This document shows, in pieces, positions 22,311 through 28,865 of a stretch of 58,974 nt of DNA. The position numbers and the translations under genes were made by a program. A model generated the notes under the pieces. The model saw only the letters and a list, made by a program, of their open reading frames with translations. It ran no database searches and was not told the DNA's origin. The DNA comes from a virus. Each line of letters opens with the position of its first letter. Position 1 is the first letter of the stretch. The DNA lies in IMG/VR virus record IMGVR_UViG_3300045996_002045, positions 1 to 58,974 of that record, one strand, 5' to 3'.

Positions 22311-23125
22311 CCGCCCCTGCCAAGGCCAAGCCGGCTGAGCCGGAGACCAAGGGCCTCGGCCTCTCACCGGCCGCCACCGCGGGAGGTGCGCTCGCCTCGG
22401 TCACCAGCACCGTGGCCGCGTCCAGCCTCGGCACCGCCGGCACCCTGTGGGGAGCAGCCGTCGGATCCGTCATCTCCACCGTCGCCGCCGCGCTCTACAC
22501 GCACAGCCTCAAGCGCGGCGCGACCAAGGTGACCAAGGTGATCCCGCTCGGCACACCCATGGGCGCCACCGCCGTGCCCGGCCGGGACGCCACGCGCACC
22601 ATGTCCGCCGCCACCCTCGACGCGGTCAACCAGCTGCCCGCCCACCTCGACCCCCGCAAGAGCAAGCGGTTCGACATCAAGCTCGACCGGAAGTTCTGGC
22701 TCAAGATCGCTGCAGCAGCGGTCGCCATGTTCGCCTGCGTGATGATCGCCATCACCGCCGTCGAGCTGCTCACCCACAAGCCCGTCGCCGCGCTGGTAGG
22801 CGACACCGAGACGTCCCGATCCACCACACTCGGCACCGTCACCGACGACACCCCGAGCACCCCGGTGCCCGAGGACGACCAGCAGGAGGACGCACCCGTG
22901 ACCACAACCACCCCGCCCGACGACAGCGCCCCCGAGCCCGAGGTCACCGAAGAGGCCGAGCCGACCCCCACCGGCGGTCAGGACATCACCCGCACCGCCG
23001 AGTCCACGCAGGCCGACCCGAGCGCCGAGGCCGACACCGAGGAGGACGAGCCGGAGGCCACCGAGGCACCCGCGCAGACCACCTCCGCCCCGGACGAGGA
23101 CACCGGAGCATCGGACACCGAGTGA
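22307..23125 (+). CDS. Membrane protein with acidic C-terminal tail
   Basis: 272 residues. A Gly/Ala/Ser-rich hydrophobic region (about 20-65, SVISTVAAALYTHSLKRG) and a second span (WLKIAAAAVAMFACVMIAIT, about 130-150) are followed by a 110-residue Glu/Thr/Pro-rich tail. Similar layouts are found next to mobile-element transfer genes in actinomycetes (recalled, not searched). Probably works with the translocase; whether the tail is outside the cell is not known. Confidence 0.65.
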   Translation: MTAPAKAKPAEPETKGLGLSPAATAGGALASVTSTVAASSLGTAGTLWGAAVGSVISTVAAALYTHSLKRGATKVTKVIPLGTPMGATAVPGRDATRTMSAATLDAVNQLPAHLDPRKSKRFDIKLDRKFWLKIAAAAVAMFACVMIAITAVELLTHKPVAALVGDTETSRSTTLGTVTDDTPSTPVPEDDQQEDAPVTTTTPPDDSAPEPEVTEEAEPTPTGGQDITRTAESTQADPSAEADTEEDEPEATEAPAQTTSAPDEDTGASDTE

Positions 23126-23304
23126 TCACGCACGACGAGGCTGACTGCCCTCACTGCCGGGAGTGCCCTGGCTGTGAGGGCAGTCCGCTGCCCGAGGACA
23201 TCGCCAACCCTGTCGTGATCCGACTGTCCGGTGGATACGCCGGCATCCGCTGCGGCGACTGCAACGGCGAAGGCGTCGCCTGCGCATGTGGCTGCCACCT
23301 CTAG
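23122..23304 (+). CDS. 60-residue Cys-rich zinc protein
   Basis: GTG overlaps the previous stop. Cys arrangement ADCPHCRECPGC then GIRCGDCNGEGVACACGC resembles a small DnaJ-type or rubredoxin-like zinc cluster (two CxxC-type groups). Ends the translocase operon, right before the next palindrome. Confidence 0.6.
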   Translation: MITHDEADCPHCRECPGCEGSPLPEDIANPVVIRLSGGYAGIRCGDCNGEGVACACGCHL

Positions 23305-23330
23305 CGCACGCGCTACAGCTCTGGCACCCT
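23302..23330 (+). promoter_or_regulatory. Palindromic leaderless promoter
   Basis: TAGCGC-AC-GCGCTA (23302-23315); TAGCGC as -35, 17 nt, CACCCT (23325-23330), 6 nt, ATG at 23337. The left edge overlaps the stop of the preceding gene. Confidence 0.6.
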
Positions 23331-23336
23331 GGGCCC

Positions 23337-23633
23337 ATGACCGAACCCCAGCCCGAACGCCTCGTCCTCACCATCACCCGCTGGCACGGCGACGAACAGC
23401 CCGCGCTCGTCGAAGACGTCCATGACTTCGAGTTCACCGAATCCGGCATGCTCCGCGTTGACCACAGCCTCACCGCGAACGGCTTCATCCGCGACGTCTA
23501 CGCGCCCGGTTCCTGGGCAGTCGTTCGCGCCGACGGCATGCCGGCTCCCAAGCCCGCGCCTCAGTGGCCCGACAAGCCCGGCCGTGGACGACGGGTCAAC
23601 CTCACCATGGACCCGCCTCCCTACGGCCGATGA
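23337..23633 (+). CDS. Hypothetical protein
   Basis: 98 residues from the leaderless ATG. Beta-rich (RLVLTITRWHGDEQPALVED), then a basic Pro-rich end. Coupled to the next gene. Function unknown. Confidence 0.6.
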   Translation: MTEPQPERLVLTITRWHGDEQPALVEDVHDFEFTESGMLRVDHSLTANGFIRDVYAPGSWAVVRADGMPAPKPAPQWPDKPGRGRRVNLTMDPPPYGR

Positions 23634-23854
23634 CCTCCGACCGGGAGGATCCCCTCACGGCCCCCGAGTCGCAGTCGACCATCGTCCTCCGCATCGTCGG
23701 CCTGCTCGGCCTGCTCTTCGGGACCGCAGTCGGAGGGATCATCGGGGGATGGTGGTGGCTACTCGGCCTAGGGATCTTCATCGCAACAGCGCTCATCGCA
23801 GCTTCGATCGAGATTGTGCGCAGCGAGCTGGGCAAGAGACCCCGTCGCTCATGA
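23630..23854 (+). CDS. Two-span membrane protein
   Basis: 74 residues. Two hydrophobic spans (TIVLRIVGLLGLLFGTAVGG and WWLLGLGIFIATALIAA) joined by a short turn with GGWW; basic C-terminus. Overlaps the Cys-rich gene that follows. Function unknown. Confidence 0.65.
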   Translation: MTSDREDPLTAPESQSTIVLRIVGLLGLLFGTAVGGIIGGWWWLLGLGIFIATALIAASIEIVRSELGKRPRRS

Positions 23855-24075
23855 CCTCCACCCACAGTGGGGTACCAGGTGCAGGTACCTGTCCCCACTG
23901 TGGATGGGGGTCACATGCATGGGGGGTACCAGTGGCTATCACACGTAGGGCTATGCGTATGCACATACAGGATAAGCATGGTGATCTATGTACATCATGT
24001 ATGAATAGTAATCATGGTATGTGTGAAGGTAAGCCTTGTGCATGTACTCATATCGTATGTGCTTCACGAAGATAG
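23851..24075 (+). CDS. Cys/His-rich protein with atypical low-GC codons
   Basis: 74 residues. TCPHCGWGSHAWGV plus HIQDKHGDLCTSCM and GMCEGKPCACTHIVC give at least two probable zinc sites. The codons are far more A/T-ending than in any neighbour (for example ata, gat, cta, aca, tca, aat), yet the frame is intact. It starts inside a strong inverted repeat. Together with the HNH gene it seems to have entered this genome recently. Function unknown. Confidence 0.6.
   Translation: MTSTHSGVPGAGTCPHCGWGSHAWGVPVAITRRAMRMHIQDKHGDLCTSCMNSNHGMCEGKPCACTHIVCASRR
23862..23903. repeat. 11-bp inverted repeat with nested palindromes
   Basis: CCACAGTGGGG (23862-23872) and CCCCACTGTGG (23893-23903) are exact reverse complements separated by 20 nt. 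The gap contains two GGTACC-type sites and CAGGTACCTG, itself palindromic; a third GGTACC lies at 23925-23930. It overlaps the start of the Cys-rich gene. It may be a hairpin, protein-binding site or insertion remnant. Confidence 0.7.
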
Positions 24076-24330
24076 ATGTATGAATACATAGTTAGTTATA
24101 TACAATGATGATGATGTGATGTTATGAACTAAGGAATGAACAATGCCAAGTACAAACAGGAAGACAACAACAGAACGCAATCTTGGTTGGGAACATCAGA
24201 AGAACAGACGAAGGTTAATAGCTAAGCACATTGATGGAACGCCTTGTCCATGTGGAGTTGGTCGAGAGTGTGGACCTGCATGCTTGTGCCGTAAGGCCGG
24301 ACGTGCCTTGCCCATGTACAGATCGCAGCA
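23930..24330. other. AT-rich island
   Basis: About 400 nt with much lower GC than the rest, including a 67-nt spacer at 24076-24142 that is mostly A/T with runs such as GATGATGATG. It spans the end of the Cys-rich gene and the first half of the HNH gene; composition returns to normal within the HNH gene near 24330. Recent acquisition or an origin-like unwinding element are the two readings. Confidence 0.75.
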
Positions 24331-24505
24331 CCTCAACGCAGACGGCTTACCGCTTCAAGCTGACCACTCACAAGCGCGAAGCCAAGGTGGCATGAAGGCA
24401 GACAGGCTCATGCTCGCAACCTGCAACGCCTCACGAGGCGACGGCACACGCTCCACCGACATGCCAGCGTGGTGGGACCGCGACTGGAGCGGAACGCTCA
24501 GCTGA
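24143..24505 (+). CDS. HNH endonuclease
   Basis: 120 residues. PCPCGVGRECGPACLC supplies Cys pairs, and QADHSQARSQGGMKADRLML followed by ATCNASRGDGT is the HNH core (DH...GG...CN..RG). The first half uses A/T-ending codons, the second half host-like ones, so the gene itself crosses the composition boundary. HNH proteins in this position, upstream of terminase genes, commonly assist DNA packaging; homing is the alternative, favoured by the foreign composition. Confidence 0.8.
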   Translation: MPSTNRKTTTERNLGWEHQKNRRRLIAKHIDGTPCPCGVGRECGPACLCRKAGRALPMYRSQHLNADGLPLQADHSQARSQGGMKADRLMLATCNASRGDGTRSTDMPAWWDRDWSGTLS

Positions 24506-24688
24506 CACAGGCCCCCCACCGAAAATCTGAGCCCCCGGCCGCCCGACCCCCGCGCCGCACAGTCAGGAGTTTCCCCCCGGGCCTCGGGACACGATTCGGT
24601 GGTGGGCATGCGGCGAGCGCTGGGAGGGCGGCAGCGGGCAGCTGAGCGGGCTGGCGGGCCATGGCGCACACGAGAGAGGGGAGCCGGC

Positions 24689-24856
24689 GTGGCTGGCGCG
24701 GTGTTCTTCGGCTGCTTGCTGGCGGCGTTCGCTGCGGGACTGTGGGCGCAGACGGGTGCGCGGCCGGCGCGGTCGGGCGACTGGCTGATGGTGTGCGCGG
24801 CGCTGTTCGGCGCCGGGATCGTGCTGGGCGTGGTGCTGACACCGGGCGCTCTGTAG
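24689..24856 (+). CDS. Small two-span membrane protein
   Basis: 55 residues from GTG 24689, ribosome site GAGAGAGGGGAG just upstream; an in-frame ATG at 24608 would add 27 basic residues. Two spans: VFFGCLLAAFAAGLWA and WLMVCAALFGAGIVLGVVL. Possible holin-like shape, but it is far from the endolysin. Stretches 24506-24688 and 24857-25045 hold no other credible gene. Confidence 0.55.
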   Translation: MAGAVFFGCLLAAFAAGLWAQTGARPARSGDWLMVCAALFGAGIVLGVVLTPGAL

Positions 24857-25045
24857 GCGCGTCGGGCGCGGCGTGCCGTGTGACAGCGGGCGACTTGTGC
24901 CAAGGCGTCGTGCCCTAGTGCGTACAGGCGCGACGAGGTTCACGTTACGCATGTCGTCGCTATCACGGCATCTGACATCACCTCTACGTAACGTCATCGG
25001 CGAGGTCGGAAGGGCCTCATGTCGTTACAAAGGAGGGTCGCCGTC

Positions 25046-25798
25046 ATGCGTTCGGCGGTTCGGAACACCATCACGGTGGGGTCGGTGGGCACTGCCCTGC
25101 TGCTCCCGCTGGTCACCGCTGGGACTGCATCGGCGCATGTCTCCACGCCCGCTCCCGTGGCTCCGGCCGCGGTGCAGGCTCCGGCTCCGGCTGCGGCCGA
25201 GCAGGGGAACGGGACCCACAAGGTCAAGCCGGGCGACACGATCGCCAAGATCGCGAAGGCTTACGGCGTCCGCTGGGACGCGCTGGCCGACCTGAACGGC
25301 GTCAAGTCTCCGTTCGTGATCTTCCCGAACCAGGTGCTGAAGCTGCCCGGTGGGGCGACCGCTCCGGCGGCCACTCCGGCGCCCGTGGAGCACACCTCGC
25401 GGGGCGCTGACCGCTCCGCTCCGGCCCCGACGCCGTCGGTGTCGAGCTCCGGCAAGGGTGCCGGCGCGGTGGCCTACATGTTCGAGCAGATGCGGCAGGG
25501 TGACCGGTACGTCTACGGCGCGAACGGCCCCAGCCAGTGGGACTGCTCGAGCCTGACGCAGGCTGCCTGGAAGTCACAGGGCGAGAACCTGCCGCGGACG
25601 TCGGCTGCGCAGGCCTCGGCCGGCACGGCGACGACCCGCGCGGCGCTGGTGCCCGGTGACCTGGTCCGCTACCCGGGCCACATCGCCATGTACATCGGCA
25701 ACGGCGAGGTCATCCACGCGGTGAACAAGAACGTCGGCCTGAAGGTGACGAGCCTCGACTGGGCAGGGTCGCCGACGGGTTACCGTCACATCGGCTGA
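25046..25798 (+). CDS. Secreted LysM-NlpC/P60 peptidoglycan hydrolase
   Basis: 250 residues. A Sec signal peptide (cleavage near TASA-HVS), an Ala/Pro spacer, one LysM domain (THKVKPGDTIAKIAKAYGV, ending VLKLPGG), a Ser/Pro linker and a C-terminal NlpC/P60 domain with Cys in WDCSSLTQ, His in PGHIAMYIG and a third polar residue in VIHAVN. Such enzymes cut peptidoglycan stem peptides; the design is that of host actinobacterial wall hydrolases, not of a usual endolysin. ATG 25046 is chosen because of AGGAGGG 8 nt upstream and because the longer form from 25019 needs a TTA codon, rare in such genomes. Monocistronic with a terminator. Probably acquired from a host. Confidence 0.85.
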   Translation: MRSAVRNTITVGSVGTALLLPLVTAGTASAHVSTPAPVAPAAVQAPAPAAAEQGNGTHKVKPGDTIAKIAKAYGVRWDALADLNGVKSPFVIFPNQVLKLPGGATAPAATPAPVEHTSRGADRSAPAPTPSVSSSGKGAGAVAYMFEQMRQGDRYVYGANGPSQWDCSSLTQAAWKSQGENLPRTSAAQASAGTATTRAALVPGDLVRYPGHIAMYIGNGEVIHAVNKNVGLKVTSLDWAGSPTGYRHIG

Positions 25799-25816
25799 TC
25801 CCTCCGTGACGCCGCG

Positions 25817-25862
25817 GTGAGGGGCCCGGCACCTGCTCAGATCAGGTCGCTGGGCCCCTCAC
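25817..25862. terminator. Bidirectional terminator
   Basis: 11-bp exact stem GTGAGGGGCCC / GGGCCCCTCAC with a 24-nt loop, between the plus-strand NlpC/P60 gene and the minus-strand gene whose stop codon it overlaps. Confidence 0.75.
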
Positions 25863-26002
25863 TTGCGCTTCCGGCCGCCCTTGCCCTTGCGCTTGCCGCC
25901 CTTGCTCTTGCTGTTGGCGATCTTGGCCGACTTCGTCTTCGAGTACCCCTTGTCGCGGAGCGCCTCGTACACCTTCCAGTTCTTCACCGACTTACCAGGC
26001 AT
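25859..26002 (-). CDS. Small Lys-rich protein
   Basis: 47 residues. MPGKSVKNWKVYEALRDKGY followed by SKTKSAKIANS and a Lys/Gly/Arg tail. The N-terminal pattern (KNxxxYEALRxxGxSKxxAAxIxN) matches a family of short basic proteins common in actinobacterial genomes, so host origin is likely; the function of that family is not known to me. Nucleic-acid binding is suggested by charge. Convergent with the NlpC/P60 gene. Confidence 0.7.
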   Translation of the reverse strand: MPGKSVKNWKVYEALRDKGYSKTKSAKIANSKSKGGKRKGKGGRKRK

Positions 26003-26038
26003 GCCCTCAGCGTGCTCCGCGCCACGCTTCCGGGGTAC

Positions 26039-26062
26039 GCGCGCGTGCGCTAGTCTGGCAGC
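26039..26062 (+). promoter_or_regulatory. Degenerate palindrome and leaderless promoter
   Basis: The right half GCGCTA (26047-26052) is kept, the left half is degenerate. TAGTCT (26051-26056) lies 6 nt before the ATG at 26063, a typical leaderless arrangement. Probable start of the packaging operon. Confidence 0.5.
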
Positions 26063-26170
26063 ATGAGGAACCTGATCAGCCGCATCCGTACGTACGCCTC
26101 CGGCGCCTGGGCCGACTACGTCGCCGTGCAGGAGCAGGTGGCCAAGGTCAGGCGCAAGGGCATGCTGTGA
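26063..26170 (+). CDS. 35-residue basic protein
   Basis: Leaderless ATG at 26063; the stop overlaps the next GTG. Amphipathic and basic (RIRTYASGAWADYVAVQEQV, then KVRRKGML). Function unknown. Confidence 0.5.
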   Translation: MRNLISRIRTYASGAWADYVAVQEQVAKVRRKGML

Positions 26171-26289
26171 CGTCTCGAGCGGCCCGGGCCGGCTACCGGC
26201 TCGGTCTGGCCATCGGGTGGACATGGCGGCGTGTCGCACCGAAGAGTTGGGCACAATGTGCCCGCCGGTGGGGTACTGAGCGGCGATGA
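26167..26289 (+). CDS. 40-residue basic protein
   Basis: GTG overlaps the previous stop and TGA overlaps the next ATG. Rich in Arg and Trp with one moderately hydrophobic stretch (YRLGLAIGWTW). Retained on coupling; no function. Confidence 0.45.
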   Translation: MTSRAARAGYRLGLAIGWTWRRVAPKSWAQCARRWGTERR

Positions 26290-26456
26290 ACGCGCAGAAG
26301 GTGCTCACATACGCCGCCGTGGTGCCCCTGTACGGGATGCAGGCCGCAGGATGGGTGCTCATCGCGGGCGCGGCGGTGGTGGCCAACCTGGTCAGCACCC
26401 GCGCCGTGGAGGTGCCGAGTGCTCTTCCGAAGGATCGAGAGCGCGTCGTGGCCTGA
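26286..26456 (+). CDS. Small membrane protein
   Basis: 56 residues, coupled start. A long hydrophobic segment (AAGWVLIAGAAVVANLV) preceded by a short polar helix and followed by a charged end. Function unknown. Confidence 0.55.
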   Translation: MNAQKVLTYAAVVPLYGMQAAGWVLIAGAAVVANLVSTRAVEVPSALPKDRERVVA

Positions 26457-26541
26457 TGTGGTCATCAGCGCAGTAGCAACTGGCGTCCTGGGGGGATCAG
26501 TGGCGTACGTGATCAGGCAAGCGTGGGGGTGGCTGTCGTGA
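26419..26541 (+). CDS. Small membrane protein overlapping its neighbour
   Basis: 40 residues from GTG 26419, with GGAGG 6 nt upstream, overlapping the end of the preceding gene by 38 nt in another frame. One hydrophobic span (VVISAVATGVLGGSVAYVI). The long overlap of two small membrane proteins recalls holin/antiholin pairs, but they are distant from the lysis genes. Confidence 0.5.
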   Translation: MLFRRIESASWPDVVISAVATGVLGGSVAYVIRQAWGWLS

Positions 26542-26882
26542 CCTACCGTCGCTGGCAGCGCGCCCACGACAAGGAAGAGCTGCCGATCGGGCCGCTGGAG
26601 ACCGCGGTGCGCGCGGAGCTCGAGGCGCTCGGCTGGACGCCGCTGACGCCCCCGGGGCCGCTGCGGACGGCCGCCGAACGGGCCTGCGCGCTCGCCGAGA
26701 CCATGGACACCACGCAGAACGCCGCTTACCTGCCGCCGCTGGACCGCCAGCTGTCGGTGGCGATGACCGATGCGCGCGCCGCGACCGAGGAGAACGCGCT
26801 CGAGGAGGACCGGGAAGAGGAGATCAGCGACTTCGAGGCCGAGCGGGCGCGTCGCCGGCCGCCGCCGAGGGCTGTGCCGTGA
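26538..26882 (+). CDS. Terminase small subunit-like protein
   Basis: 114 residues from GTG 26538. IGPLETAVRAELEALGWTPL followed by LRTAAERACALAETMDTT and a Leu-rich helical stretch matches the short, helical small-terminase type seen before large terminase in many actinobacteriophages; the C-terminus is very acidic then basic. It would recognise DNA and regulate packaging. Assigned by pattern and position, two small genes ahead of TerL. Confidence 0.6.
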   Translation: MTYRRWQRAHDKEELPIGPLETAVRAELEALGWTPLTPPGPLRTAAERACALAETMDTTQNAAYLPPLDRQLSVAMTDARAATEENALEEDREEEISDFEAERARRRPPPRAVP

Positions 26883-27067
26883 GCTTCCGCTTCCGCGCGC
26901 GCCCCCGGGTGGGTCCGGTGGCGGTGAACATCACCGAGCGGGGCCCGCGGTCGCTGTCGGTGCGCCTGGGCCCGCTGACGTGGAATCCGACGCGCCGGAC
27001 GGTGACGACGAACCTCCCCGGGGGGCTCTACCACACGTTCCGGTACGGCAAGAGGGCTGCGAAGTGA
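26879..27067 (+). CDS. DUF4236-like small protein
   Basis: 62 residues. FRFRARPRVGPVAVNITERG and the following Gly/Thr-rich beta repeats resemble the DUF4236 family, short beta-rich proteins starting FRFRKS...G. That family has no known function. Coupled on both sides within the packaging operon, an unusual location for it. Confidence 0.55.
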   Translation: MSFRFRARPRVGPVAVNITERGPRSLSVRLGPLTWNPTRRTVTTNLPGGLYHTFRYGKRAAK

Positions 27068-27162
27068 CCGCCGAGCGCGTGCGGTGCCCGCTGAACCTCT
27101 ACCTCTGCGGCGTGCCGTGCGGGTGTGAGGGTCGGAACCCGTCGCATCGGCGGCCGAGGTGA
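27064..27162 (+). CDS. 32-residue Cys-rich protein
   Basis: GTG overlaps the previous stop. RCPLNLYLCGVPCGCEG has four Cys; the end is basic. Likely a tiny zinc-binding peptide; function unknown. Confidence 0.45.
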   Translation: MTAERVRCPLNLYLCGVPCGCEGRNPSHRRPR

Positions 27163-27167
27163 CCGCG

Positions 27168-28853
27168 ATGACCGCCCCCGAGCCGATCCTGGGCGCCGAA
27201 GAGCCGCGCCTGCGGGTGCTGCCGCCGAACGAGGCGCGATGCGTCCGCTGCGGCACGTCGACGGTGCGGAAGGACCGGTGCGCGGGGCATGCGGCCGTGG
27301 CGTTTTTCCGGAAGATGACCGGCCGGACGGTGATGACGTGGCAGGAGAACGCCGTCGTCGACGCGATGGGCGAGCGCTACGTCGAGGACCCCTACGACAC
27401 GGTGCACGGCGGCCGCTGGAAGTGGGCGGCGGCCAACGTGGGCCTGATCGTGGCCCGGCAGAACGGTAAGGGCGACGTCCTCCTCATCATCGAGCTGTAC
27501 CACCTGTACGTGCTGAAGGCGCGGCGCATCTTCCACACCGCGCAGCTGCAGCGGACGTCGACGGACGCTTTCAAGCGAATGGCGGACGTGATCAAGGCGT
27601 CTCCCAAGCTGCTGGCGCAGGTGAATGGCGGGGAACGGGGCATTCGGTCGGGTAAGGGTGACGAGCGGGTCGTGCTGAAGGACGGCCGGGAGATCCTGTT
27701 CTTCACCCGGTCGGACAACGCCGGCCGTGGGTTGTTCGGCGACTTGCTGATTTGCGACGAGGCCTACGACCTCACCGATGCCGAGCTGGCCGCGCTGCGC
27801 CCGATGATTAAGACGTCCCCGTCGCCGCAGGTGCTATTCGTGTCGACGCCGGTGGACGGCGACAGCATGCCGAACGGTATCGAGCTGGCGAGCATGCGGA
27901 AGAAAGCGCTCGCCGGCGGGGACCGCATGTGCTGGCTGGAGTGGAGCGTTCCGGAGCGGGAGACGGACCCGGAGACGGGCCGCTTCGTGAACAAGGTCGA
28001 CGAGCGGCTGGACGATCCGTTCATGTGGGCGCTGGCGAATCCGTCGCTGGGCCGCCGTATCGCCGACGGCCGGGTGCTGCTGGAGCTGGAGACCATCGGC
28101 GACGACCGCAACGGCATGGGCGTCCGGAAGTTCATGGTCGAGGATCTCTGCGCGCCCGACTTCTGGCCCGATCCGGACCTGGACGAGGCCGAGGACATCC
28201 CGTTCGACCCGGAGGACTTCCACGCGGCCGCCACCGGTGAGGTGCAGCCGCTGAGCAACCCCGTGGTGCTGGGCATCCACCGCATGCCGGGCAGCGTGCG
28301 CACGTCGCTGGTGGCCGCCGGCTGGCATGAGGATGGCACCTGGGGGTCGTCGACGGTCTACCACCAGGAGGGCGTCGAGTGGGTGATCCCGCGGCTGCTG
28401 AAGATCACCGAGCTGTTCAAGCCGGCGGTGCTGGTCATCGACTCCGGCGGCCCGGCCGGCGCGCTGGTGCCCAAGCTGCAGGCGGCAGGGCTCGACCCGA
28501 TCCTCACCGGGCCCGCGGAGATGGGGCAGGCGTGCCAGGCGATCGTCGACGACTTCGGCGCCGGGAAGTACGTCCCCACCGGCGTCGATGAGCCGCTGAA
28601 CCGCGCGATCGAGGTCGCCCGGTGGCGGTTCATCGGCAAATCGAAGAGCACGCGGGGATTCACCACGGAGGGCAGCGGGGACATCAGCCCGCTGGTCGGT
28701 GCCGCATTGGCAGGCCTGGGGCTGAACCTGCACGTCGCGTTCGGGAAGCACCGCCCGGGGGGCGCGTTGACCCCGACGGCGGTGCCCTCAGCGCCCGGTG
28801 GGGCAGACTGGTCATCCGGTAGCGCTGGCGCGCTGTCCGGCGTCGGATTCTAG
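27168..28853 (+). CDS. terL: Terminase large subunit
   Basis: 561 residues. An N-terminal zinc-like knuckle (RCVRCGTSTVRKDRC) precedes the ATPase: MTWQENAVVDAM adenine motif, Walker A VARQNGKG (Lys101), Walker B LLICDEAYDL (Asp197, Glu198) and coupling motif LFVSTP. The C-terminal nuclease has VLVIDSGGPAG and later acidic residues, with NRAIEVARWRF near the end. It pumps DNA into the prohead and cuts it. ATG 27168 is preferred because GAGGTGA lies 5 nt upstream; a GTG at 27159 overlaps the previous stop. Followed 12 nt later by portal. Confidence 0.9.
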   Translation: MTAPEPILGAEEPRLRVLPPNEARCVRCGTSTVRKDRCAGHAAVAFFRKMTGRTVMTWQENAVVDAMGERYVEDPYDTVHGGRWKWAAANVGLIVARQNGKGDVLLIIELYHLYVLKARRIFHTAQLQRTSTDAFKRMADVIKASPKLLAQVNGGERGIRSGKGDERVVLKDGREILFFTRSDNAGRGLFGDLLICDEAYDLTDAELAALRPMIKTSPSPQVLFVSTPVDGDSMPNGIELASMRKKALAGGDRMCWLEWSVPERETDPETGRFVNKVDERLDDPFMWALANPSLGRRIADGRVLLELETIGDDRNGMGVRKFMVEDLCAPDFWPDPDLDEAEDIPFDPEDFHAAATGEVQPLSNPVVLGIHRMPGSVRTSLVAAGWHEDGTWGSSTVYHQEGVEWVIPRLLKITELFKPAVLVIDSGGPAGALVPKLQAAGLDPILTGPAEMGQACQAIVDDFGAGKYVPTGVDEPLNRAIEVARWRFIGKSKSTRGFTTEGSGDISPLVGAALAGLGLNLHVAFGKHRPGGALTPTAVPSAPGGADWSSGSAGALSGVGF

Positions 28854-28865
28854 GGAGAAGCGTGC

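Noticed and set aside
24857-25045. c-di-AMP (ydaO-type) riboswitch upstream of the NlpC/P60 gene
   Set aside because: Such riboswitches are known before wall-hydrolase genes in actinobacteria, but the conserved sequence blocks are not visible here; only short CGTTAC/GTAACG inverted repeats are.
28819-28832. Palindrome-like TAGCGCTGGCGCGC
   Set aside because: Only the left half matches and it lies within the 3' end of the terminase gene; not counted as an operator.
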